A program made the position numbers and the translations under genes. The notes under the pieces are model-generated. The model searched no databases. It was not told where the DNA came from and saw only the letters and a list, made by a program, of their open reading frames with translations. A stretch of DNA of 34,476 nt. It comes from an uncultured Burkholderiales bacterium (GTDB lineage Bacteria; Pseudomonadota; Gammaproteobacteria; Burkholderiales; Burkholderiaceae_C). Shown here piece after piece: positions 1-6,778 of this stretch (positions are counted from its first letter, which is position 1; the number at the start of each line of letters is the position of its first letter). The stretch lies in assembly GCA_903935585.1 (NCBI GenBank), contig CAIZSE010000022.1, forward strand, positions 1-34,476. The letters run 5' to 3'.

Positions 1-162
1 AAAACCACCAGAAAATCCACGAAAGTGAACTTTTGATGAATTGCGGATGGCTGGTTCGGTTGGATCCACAGACTATTGGGAGAATATCGCAGTAACTCAG
101 GCGGAAAACTGGGTGGCGGGTTTCGAGGTCACGGATTCACCTTAGTGTTATCAATGAAAAGT
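1..162. other. Left-edge non-coding stretch downstream of the TOTE-type gene
   Basis: This stretch lies 3' of the leftward primase-helicase gene and reaches the window edge. I see no convincing ORF, tRNA or terminator with a T-run in it. It is more AT-rich than the following gene. A nuclease partner of the primase-helicase, if one exists, would have to lie further left, outside the window. Confidence 0.5.
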
Positions 163-2538
163 TCAAGGCTGCTTCTCTTGAGCGACTGACTGTTGAAGCC
201 GATAACCCATCGCCCGATACCCAATTTGTCGTTTGTCCCACATCCGCAGCAGCGCCGGATGGCCGGTATCCACAAAGTCGATGATCCGCACGTCGGTCTT
301 GCCCGCATGTTCACGGTGCAGACGCCCTGCATACTGCTGTAGCGTGCCCTTCCAGGACACTGGCATGGCCAATACCAGCGTGTCAAGCGGCGGGTGGTCA
401 AAGCCCTCGCCAACCAGCTTTCCGGTGGAAAGCAGGACGCGCGGTGCGTTGGGCGGCAGTACATCCAGATCTGCTACCAGCGCAGCACGCTGCTTCTTGG
501 GCATTCGCCCATGCAAGACGAACAGTGGCGGCTGGAGGTCGGCAAGCGCTACCTTGATGGCATCAAGGTGCTCTGTGCGCTCTGTCAGGACCAACACCTT
601 GCGACCCCGGGTGACGGCATCACGGACCTCGGCCGCAATCGCGGCTGTGCGATCCCTATCGTTTACCAGATGCCGAAAGACATCCTGAATACCGGCGTCG
701 ACTGGTATATCTATCCGCTCATGGCGTGAGCACGGCACCACCTCCAGGTCGTGCGGGGCTCCGGTCGGCTTCGCCGCTGTGTAGCGGATTGGCCCACATT
801 GCATGAAGATAATCGGCTGCTGCCCGTCACGGCGGATCGGAGTGGCAGTAAGGCCCAGGACGTACTTCGCCTTGGTGCGCCTCAAGATGGCGTCAAAGGA
901 AAACGCTCCGACATGATGGCACTCGTCGACAATGACTTGCCCATAGTTTTCAACCAACGGATTGACCGCACCTTGACGAGACAAGGACTGCATCACGGCA
1001 ATGTCAATTTTGCCTGTGGGCTTTGCCTTCCCCCCTCCAATGGTGCCGATCACCCCCTTGCCTACACCCAAAAAAGCTTGCAAGCGTTCTTGCCATTGCT
1101 TGAGCAATTCCGTTCGATGCACCAGCACCAAGGTATTGACACCACGCCGGGCGATCATCGCAGCAGCAGTGACCGTCTTGCCAAATGCGGTCGGTGCGCA
1201 CAGCACCCCAGCATCGTGGGGAAGCATTCCCGCAATGGCGGCTTCCTGATCAAGGCGAAGGCTGCCAGCGAAGGAGATGTCGAGTGCTTCGCCGCCGAAG
1301 CGTTCATCCCTCAAATCACAATCAATGCCGTTGTCTCGAAGCAAAGACAGCGTGGCATCCAAACATCCACGCGGCAGGGCAATGTGTTGAGGGAAACTTT
1401 CAGCACAGCCGATAACACGTGGCTTATCCCACACAGACATCCGCATCGCCTGTGCCTTGTAGAACTCAGGGTTTTGGAATGCCGCCAGACGAATAAGGCG
1501 GTTGGCCAATGCCTGCGGCAACTGAGCCTTGTCGAAATAAATCAGATTAGCCAGTGTCACGGTCAGCGACTTCGGCATCGGGGCGTCCAGCTTTATGCTG
1601 CGTAGATTTTTTTGCTTCCAGGGGGTGGCCAAATCTTCATCGTCAATGAAAGTGACATCCAACGGATGGATGCCGCCCGTGGCTTGAAGGATCGTCGGCT
1701 CGATGTCGTGTGCGCTCATCGGCTGGATGGACGCAAGGAATGCCCATTGATCAGCGTAGGGTTGCAGGTCAGCATCGACGAAAACGCTGAAACCTTGTTC
1801 CCTTGGCCCTTTCTGCAATGGCAAAGCGATCAAGTTGCCGAACCCGCCTTTGGGCATGGTGTCTTGGTTCGGGAAAAGCCGATCGTAGGATTGCAGTTTC
1901 AGTTGCCGGGTGCGTGAGCAAGTATGGCTGATGATGGCGGTGCCGAGACGCCGCGCATCACGGGCCGAAACACGGCCACCGAAAAACACCCAAGCGTGGG
2001 CTCCTTGGCCAGAGCGTGAAATCTCCAACGCCGCTGGCACACCAAGTGCCCGGCACGACTGAATGAATGCCCGGGCATCGTCTCGCCAATCAGCCTCGTC
2101 GAAGTCGACCGCGAGGAAGTAGCAGCAGTCGTCTTCCAATAGCGGATAAACCCCGACCGTGTGTTCGCCTGCCAGGTGGTTGAAAATCACCCCATCTGAA
2201 AGGGGAATCAGCAGGCGTTTGCTACAGTCCCCGCACTTGATGCGGGGTTTCTCACATACACCGGTACGCCATTCATTCGCGCAGGCCGGTGAATAGCCAG
2301 ACTTACCTGTGGTCTTACTCTCCCAGCGGATCGGATAAACATCGGTGCGCCCGCGAAACAGGCGACCAAACAGCGCGACCTTTTCAGCGGTGGAAAGCCT
2401 GGACGGCTCTGGATCACGCGGCAATGCAACAGGACGGTCCGTTTGCGGCGGATGCCATTCAATCCCATGGGATTCGAGAAGCGTGATCAGGCGGGCGTTT
2501 TCGGCGCGTAATGTGGCCAGTTCATCGCGAGCAGGCAA
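163..2538 (-). CDS. TOTE-type conflict-system protein: AEP primase domain fused to SF2 helicase
   Basis: The 791-residue protein starts with a short coiled coil (residues 5-23) ending in HGIEW. A four-cysteine cluster follows (C86, C95, C102, C105, probable zinc finger). Next is an archaeo-eukaryotic primase (AEP) domain of about residues 110-270, with the catalytic D145-x-D147 pair (AVDFDEADW) and the SGQGAHAW motif (H181). After a linker comes an SF2 helicase: Walker A APTAFGKT (448-455), DECHH (538-542), TATP (564-567) and motif VI QQYAGRLHR (734-742). This order matches the AEP-helicase core of TOTE conflict systems, predicted to act against mobile DNA; that role is family knowledge, not shown here. 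No nuclease domain is visible, as the protein ends about 40 residues after motif VI. The start is a TTG chosen from a strong upstream AAGGAG. An alternative is a replication or repair helicase. Confidence 0.85.
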   Translation of the reverse strand: MPARDELATLRAENARLITLLESHGIEWHPPQTDRPVALPRDPEPSRLSTAEKVALFGRLFRGRTDVYPIRWESKTTGKSGYSPACANEWRTGVCEKPRIKCGDCSKRLLIPLSDGVIFNHLAGEHTVGVYPLLEDDCCYFLAVDFDEADWRDDARAFIQSCRALGVPAALEISRSGQGAHAWVFFGGRVSARDARRLGTAIISHTCSRTRQLKLQSYDRLFPNQDTMPKGGFGNLIALPLQKGPREQGFSVFVDADLQPYADQWAFLASIQPMSAHDIEPTILQATGGIHPLDVTFIDDEDLATPWKQKNLRSIKLDAPMPKSLTVTLANLIYFDKAQLPQALANRLIRLAAFQNPEFYKAQAMRMSVWDKPRVIGCAESFPQHIALPRGCLDATLSLLRDNGIDCDLRDERFGGEALDISFAGSLRLDQEAAIAGMLPHDAGVLCAPTAFGKTVTAAAMIARRGVNTLVLVHRTELLKQWQERLQAFLGVGKGVIGTIGGGKAKPTGKIDIAVMQSLSRQGAVNPLVENYGQVIVDECHHVGAFSFDAILRRTKAKYVLGLTATPIRRDGQQPIIFMQCGPIRYTAAKPTGAPHDLEVVPCSRHERIDIPVDAGIQDVFRHLVNDRDRTAAIAAEVRDAVTRGRKVLVLTERTEHLDAIKVALADLQPPLFVLHGRMPKKQRAALVADLDVLPPNAPRVLLSTGKLVGEGFDHPPLDTLVLAMPVSWKGTLQQYAGRLHREHAGKTDVRIIDFVDTGHPALLRMWDKRQIGYRAMGYRLQQSVAQEKQP

Positions 2539-2543
2539 TCTGG

Positions 2544-2549
2544 CTCCTT
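2544..2549 (-). promoter_or_regulatory. Shine-Dalgarno AAGGAG that fixes a TTG start
   Basis: Read on the minus strand, AAGGAG is followed by 5 nt (CCAGA) and then TTG at 2538-2536. A nearby ATG at 2552-2550 lies in another reading frame, so TTG is the best start for the primase-helicase gene. Confidence 0.75.
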
Positions 2550-2553
2550 CATT

Positions 2554-2582
2554 TTGACAGTCCGATCAGCTTAACGTACTTT
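2554..2582 (+). promoter_or_regulatory. Candidate promoter facing the membrane ORF
   Basis: A perfect TTGACA (2554-2559) is followed by a 17-bp spacer and TACTTT (2577-2582). The -10 match is weak (3 of 6). It would fire rightward, toward the short membrane ORF at 2617, and sits in the 5' flank of the leftward TOTE-type gene. Confidence 0.3.
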
Positions 2583-2616
2583 AAATTCCGTTTTCTACGG
2601 TGACCCCAGTTGGACA

Positions 2617-2928
2617 GTGACCTACTGGGCCGCACTCCTGATTGTGCGCTGGCGTCGAGGCGAAGCGGTTTGGGTGGGATTCTCCCGCTGGATCATGGCC
2701 GCACTGGCTTTGTTGGGAAGCGCACTACTCGGTATTGCCGGCACCCTGGGAGGGCATCTGGTGGGTATTTACACTGAAGTGTCTGACGGTTTGCGTCTGT
2801 TGGGTTGGGAGGTTTTTACCACGTATTACGTCCCTGATTTAACACTCATGGCACTGGTTGCGCTGGCTTTGCTTCTGTTGCTTATTGGGTTTTCAGTACT
2901 CAAAACGCGCAAGTTATCAGCGGCATGA
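2617..2928 (+). CDS. Short membrane protein, possibly the 3' remnant of a larger gene
   Basis: I do not recognise the family. The GTG-initiated ORF gives 103 residues. It begins abruptly in a hydrophobic stretch (YWAALLIV) followed by the basic patch RWRRGE. Two further membrane helices follow at about residues 23-50 (WIMAALALLGSALLG, then GTLGGHLVG) and 75-97 (LTLMALVALALLLLLIGFSV), with a basic tail KTRKLSAA. The frame stays open upstream to a stop at 2572-2574 and has no clear ribosome-binding site. The first helix appears clipped. I infer the C-terminal part of a multi-helix membrane protein whose 5' part was lost when DNA at the left was exchanged or inserted. It could also be a genuine small membrane protein. 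Confidence 0.45.
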   Translation: MTYWAALLIVRWRRGEAVWVGFSRWIMAALALLGSALLGIAGTLGGHLVGIYTEVSDGLRLLGWEVFTTYYVPDLTLMALVALALLLLLIGFSVLKTRKLSAA

Positions 2929-2940
2929 GCCGCTATAAGT

Positions 2941-2969
2941 CGACAACAGTGAAGGCTTTACTGCTGTCG
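2941..2969 (+). terminator. Imperfect hairpin after the membrane ORF
   Basis: Two 13-nt arms (2941-2953 and 2957-2969) pair around a GGC loop, with one A-C mismatch and one G-T wobble. It begins about 13 nt after the stop codon. No long T-run follows, so it is a weak terminator or an RNA 3'-end stabiliser at best. Confidence 0.35.
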
Positions 2970-3191
2970 TTCAAAAGCTGACCCGTCTCGTCCAGTGCAA
3001 ACTTGGCCAGCCAATGTTGCATTAGACGAGTCGCATGCAATTTGCGCCTGCTTGTTTTCAAATCGCAAATAACCAAAACCCAAATTGGTGCCATGCGAAA
3101 CTTATGCAGAGAGAGCGAATCACGCTTGGTTTCGTTTATGGCTTTTAGGGCCTAAGTTTGCCAAAAAACAAGATCAGCTAGACAGTAAAAA

Positions 3192-3217
3192 GCCGCCAAC
3201 CCTTTCAGGTTGGCGGC
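3192..3217 (-). terminator. Rho-independent terminator of the aceE-aceF-lpdA operon
   Basis: A perfect 10-bp stem, GCCGCCAACC (3192-3201) with GGTTGGCGGC (3208-3217), encloses a 6-nt loop. On the minus strand it is followed by TTTTT at once, about 25 nt after the lpdA stop. On the plus strand a weaker T-stretch (TTCTTTATTT) follows, so it may act in both directions. Confidence 0.88.
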
Positions 3218-3241
3218 TTCTTTATTTGCAGAGCGAAGCGT

Positions 3242-5068
3242 TTACTTCTTTGCCGGCGGCAAGTCTGTACAACTGCCGTGCGCCACCTCCGCCGCCATGC
3301 CGATGCTTTCGCCCAGCGTGGGGTGTGGGTGAATCGTTTTACCGATGTCCACCGCATCTGCGCCCATCTCGATGGCCAGTGCAATCTCACCGATCATGTC
3401 GCCTGCGTGGGTGCCGACCATGCCGCCGCCGAGAATCTTGCCGTGACCGTGGGCTTCTGGTGAATCATCAAACAGCAACTTGGTGACGCCTTCGTCGCGG
3501 CCGTTGGCAATGGCGCGGCCTGAGGCGGTCCAAGGGAACAAGCCCTTTTTCACTTTGATGCCTTGCGCTTTGGCTTGGTCTTCGGTCAAACCGACCCATG
3601 CCACTTCAGGGTCGGTGTAAGCGACGCTCGGGATGACACGGGCGTTGAACGCTGCAGCTGCAAGTTCTTTGTTGCCTTGCAGTTCACCAGCGATGACTTC
3701 GGCAGCAACGTGTGCTTCGTGCACCGCCTTGTGCGCCAGCATGGGCTGGCCCACAATGTCACCAATGGCGAAGATGTGGGGCACGTTGGTGCGCATCTGG
3801 ATGTCGACGTTGATGAAGCCACGATCGGTCACGGCAATGCCCGCCTTCTCGGCGGCCAGCTTTTTGCCGTTGGGCGTGCGGCCTACGGCTTGCAGCACCA
3901 GGTCGTAAACCTGAGGCGCGGGGGCAGTGCCGCCGGGTTCGGCGCTTTCAAAAGTCACTTCAATGCCTTCAGGCAAGGCGCGTGCGCCCACCGTCTTGGT
4001 CTTGAGCATGATGTGGTCAAAGCGCTTGGCATTCATCTTTTGCCAGACTTTCACCAAGTCGCGGTCAGCACCTTGCATCAGGCCGTCCATCATTTCCACA
4101 ACATCGAGGCGTGCACCCAGCGTGCTGTAAACGGTGCCCATCTCCAGGCCAATGATGCCACCGCCCAAAATCAGCATGCGCTTAGGCACTTCTTTGAGTT
4201 CCAAGGCACCTGTGGAGTCCACCACGCGCGGATCGTTGGGCATGAAAGGCAAGCGCACGGCTTGTGAGCCAGCCGCGATGATGGCGTTCTTGAACGCGAT
4301 CACTTTCTTGCTGCCTGTTTGCTCTTGTGCCGTGCCGTTGGTCTCAGACACTTCAAGGTGGTTGGCGCCGATGAATTGACCCAAGCCGCGCACAGTCGTG
4401 ACCTTGCGCATCTTGGCCATGGCAGCCAAGCCGCCTGTGAGTTTGCCGATGACCTTTTCCTTGTGGCCGCGCAGCTTGTCGATGTTGACCACGGGGGCGC
4501 CGAAGTCCACACCGAGGTCAGCCATGTGGGCCACTTCGTCCATCACCGCTGCTACGTGCAGCAAGGCTTTGGAGGGGATGCAGCCCACGTTCAGGCACAC
4601 GCCGCCCAAGGTGGCGTAGCGCTCAACGATGACAACCTTCAGGCCCAAGTCGGCTGCACGGAAAGCGGCAGAGTAGCCACCGGGGCCACCGCCCAACACG
4701 AGCAGATCGCAATCGATGTCGGCCGAGCCGCCAAAGGATGAAGCCACGGGGGCCGGTGTTGCCACAACGGGAGCCGTGGCGGGTGCAGAAGCCGCAGGGG
4801 CTGCGGCGGGCGCCGGGGCGGCCGAAGCGCCCTCTGCTTCCAGCACCAACACCACCGAACCTTGTTTGACCTTGTCGCCCAGCTTGACCTTGAGTTCTTT
4901 CACAACGCCAGCGTGGGAGGACGGAATTTCCATGGAGGCCTTGTCGGACTCCACGGTGATGAGCGATTGCTCTGCCTTGACCGTGTCGCCGGGTTTGACC
5001 AGCAACTCAATCACGGCCACTTCGTCGAAGTCGCCAATGTCGGGGACTTGAATATCTATCAGTGCCAT
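3242..5068 (-). CDS. lpdA: Dihydrolipoyl dehydrogenase (E3) with N-terminal lipoyl domain
   Basis: E3 component of the pyruvate dehydrogenase complex; it reoxidises dihydrolipoamide and reduces NAD+ through FAD. The 608-residue protein opens with a lipoyl domain (1-80; lipoylated K43 in [11 protein letters not shown]), then an Ala/Pro-rich linker (81-115). The flavoprotein follows: FAD motif VLGGGPGG (about 124-131), redox disulfide C158/C163 in [13 protein letters not shown], and the C-terminal HPHPTLGE motif with H582 and E587. The lipoyl fusion is a known form of E3 in beta- and gammaproteobacteria. The start chosen is the ATG before [13 protein letters not shown], preceded by GAGAAG; an upstream in-frame extension of 18 residues has no family support. 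It is the last gene of the pdh operon, 57 nt after aceF, and ends just before a strong terminator. Confidence 0.96.
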   Translation of the reverse strand: MALIDIQVPDIGDFDEVAVIELLVKPGDTVKAEQSLITVESDKASMEIPSSHAGVVKELKVKLGDKVKQGSVVLVLEAEGASAAPAPAAAPAASAPATAPVVATPAPVASSFGGSADIDCDLLVLGGGPGGYSAAFRAADLGLKVVIVERYATLGGVCLNVGCIPSKALLHVAAVMDEVAHMADLGVDFGAPVVNIDKLRGHKEKVIGKLTGGLAAMAKMRKVTTVRGLGQFIGANHLEVSETNGTAQEQTGSKKVIAFKNAIIAAGSQAVRLPFMPNDPRVVDSTGALELKEVPKRMLILGGGIIGLEMGTVYSTLGARLDVVEMMDGLMQGADRDLVKVWQKMNAKRFDHIMLKTKTVGARALPEGIEVTFESAEPGGTAPAPQVYDLVLQAVGRTPNGKKLAAEKAGIAVTDRGFINVDIQMRTNVPHIFAIGDIVGQPMLAHKAVHEAHVAAEVIAGELQGNKELAAAAFNARVIPSVAYTDPEVAWVGLTEDQAKAQGIKVKKGLFPWTASGRAIANGRDEGVTKLLFDDSPEAHGHGKILGGGMVGTHAGDMIGEIALAIEMGADAVDIGKTIHPHPTLGESIGMAAEVAHGSCTDLPPAKK

Positions 5069-5125
5069 AGTCTTCTCAATCGGTTGGAGGCCGAGCAAAG
5101 CTGCGCTTTGGTCAACCCCCAAGGT

Positions 5126-6763
5126 TTAGAGTAATACGCGACGGAAGTCGCTGAGGATTTGACCCAGCAACGCATTGAAGCGTGCCGCTGCAGCGCCGTC
5201 GATGACGCGGTGGTCCCAAGTCAAAGACAAAGGCAGCATCAGTCGTGGCTGGAAGGTTTTACCGTCCCAGACAGGCTCCATGGTGCTTTTGCAAACACCC
5301 AAAATAGCCACTTCAGGCGCGTTGATGATGGGCGTGAAGTACTTGCCACCAATGCCACCCAGGCTGGAGATGGTGAAGGTTGCGCCCGACATTTCTGCCG
5401 GCCCCAATTTGCCATCACGGGCTTTTTTGGCCAATTCGCCCATCTCCTGGCTGATTTGCAGCACGCCTTTTTTGTCGCAATCACGAATGACAGGCACCAT
5501 CAAACCATTGGGTGTGTCGGCCGCAAAGCCGATGTGCCAGTAGTTTTTGTAGACCAGCGCATCGCCATCCAGTGAGCTGTTGAACTCGGGGTATTTCTTG
5601 AGCGCGGCCACGCAAGCCTTGATCAGGAAGGCCAGCATGGTGACCTTGACGCCCGATTTTTCGTTTTCTTTGTTGGTCGAGACGCGGAAGGCTTCCAGAT
5701 CGGTGATGTCGGCGTCATCAAAGTTGGTGACAGCCGGAATCATGATGGCGTTGCGCAACAGGTTGGCACCGCTGATCTTTTTGATGCGACCCATTTCCTT
5801 GCGCTCAATCGGCCCGAACTTGGCGAAGTCGACCTTGGGCCAAGGGATGAGGCCCAACTCGGAGCCGCCACCACCCGAACCCTGGGCAGGCGCTTTGCCC
5901 GCTTGCGCCTTGGTTTGGGCAGCGCCCGACATGACCGCCTTGGTAAAGGCTTGCACGTCGCTGTCGGTGATGCGGCCTTTCAGACCCGAGCCTTTGACTT
6001 CTTCGAGCGGAACGCCCAGTTCGCGTGCAAATTTGCGCACCGAAGGGGATGCGTGGGGCAAGCCCAGGGTGGTGCCACCGGGTGCGTGCGTTGGAGCGGC
6101 TACTGCAGCAACAGTCGCAGCCAAGGGTGTTGGCGCAGCAACCGGGGTTGAAGCCACCGCGACAGGTGCAGTGACTGCAGCAGCCACGGGTGCTGCGACA
6201 GAGGCTGCACCTTCCAAAATGGCCAGCAGGTCGCCAATGTTGACCTTGTCGCCAATCTTGACCTTGATCTCTTTCAGGCGGCCCGCATGCGAAGACGGGA
6301 TTTCCATCGACGCCTTGTCCGACTCCACCGTGATCAGTGATTGCTCGACCTTGATGGTGTCGCCCGGCTTGACCATGACTTCGATGACGACCACGTCTTT
6401 GAAGTCACCAATGTCAGGAACATGCACTTCGACAGGGCCAGAAGCTGCAGGTGCGGCTGAAGGTGCCACTGAAGCAACGGGTAGCGCGGCCGCAGGGGCA
6501 GCAACTGCAGCAGCCTGAGCCTCAGCAGCGGCTTCCACCACCAGCACCACCGATCCTTGTTTGACTTTGTCGCCCAGCGTCACGCGCATTTCCTTGACGA
6601 CACCTGCTGTGCTCGACGGGATTTCCATCGAGGCTTTGTCTGATTCGACGGTGATGAGCGACTGCTCTGCCTTGACGGCATCACCCACTTTGACCATCAA
6701 CTCAATGACGGTCACTTCATCGAAATCCCCGATGTCCGGGACTTGAACTTCTACCAATGCCAT
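5126..6763 (-). CDS. aceF: Pyruvate dehydrogenase E2, dihydrolipoyl acetyltransferase
   Basis: Core of the pyruvate dehydrogenase complex; it transfers the acetyl group from lipoamide to CoA. Two lipoyl domains are visible, at residues 1-78 (K43) and 110-185 (K150), both with [11 protein letters not shown] and separated by Ala-rich flexible linkers. A peripheral subunit-binding domain follows at about 238-275 (ASPSVRKFARELG to GLKGRITDSDV). The catalytic domain ends with TWDHRVIDGAAAARF, holding H518 and D522. At 545 residues it is a two-lipoyl E2. The ATG lies 15 nt after the aceE stop and is preceded by CTGGAGACGAAC, a good ribosome-binding site. It is co-transcribed with aceE and lpdA. Confidence 0.96.
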   Translation of the reverse strand: MALVEVQVPDIGDFDEVTVIELMVKVGDAVKAEQSLITVESDKASMEIPSSTAGVVKEMRVTLGDKVKQGSVVLVVEAAAEAQAAAVAAPAAALPVASVAPSAAPAASGPVEVHVPDIGDFKDVVVIEVMVKPGDTIKVEQSLITVESDKASMEIPSSHAGRLKEIKVKIGDKVNIGDLLAILEGAASVAAPVAAAVTAPVAVASTPVAAPTPLAATVAAVAAPTHAPGGTTLGLPHASPSVRKFARELGVPLEEVKGSGLKGRITDSDVQAFTKAVMSGAAQTKAQAGKAPAQGSGGGGSELGLIPWPKVDFAKFGPIERKEMGRIKKISGANLLRNAIMIPAVTNFDDADITDLEAFRVSTNKENEKSGVKVTMLAFLIKACVAALKKYPEFNSSLDGDALVYKNYWHIGFAADTPNGLMVPVIRDCDKKGVLQISQEMGELAKKARDGKLGPAEMSGATFTISSLGGIGGKYFTPIINAPEVAILGVCKSTMEPVWDGKTFQPRLMLPLSLTWDHRVIDGAAAARFNALLGQILSDFRRVLL

Positions 6764-6778
6764 GTTCGTCTCCAGGTT

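Larger units (their letters stand above)
2929..3241. other. 313-bp intergenic stretch
   Basis: This lies between the membrane ORF and the 3' end of lpdA. It contains an imperfect hairpin just after the membrane ORF (2941-2969), a short interrupted palindrome TTAGG-G-CCTAA at 3145-3155, and the strong pdh terminator (3192-3217). I see no convincing gene in it. Confidence 0.6.

Noticed and set aside
751..1605. 284-codon plus-strand ORF opposite the TOTE-type gene
   Set aside because: Antisense to the intact helicase domain; no recognisable domain and no ribosome-binding site.
3145..3155. Short palindrome TTAGG-G-CCTAA, considered as an integron attC or attachment core
   Set aside because: No flanking GTTRRRY-type core pair and no integrase nearby; probably chance.
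5095..5110. Small hairpin CAAAG/CTTTG in the aceF-lpdA gap
   Set aside because: Only a 5-bp stem and no T-run; not enough to call a terminator or processing site.
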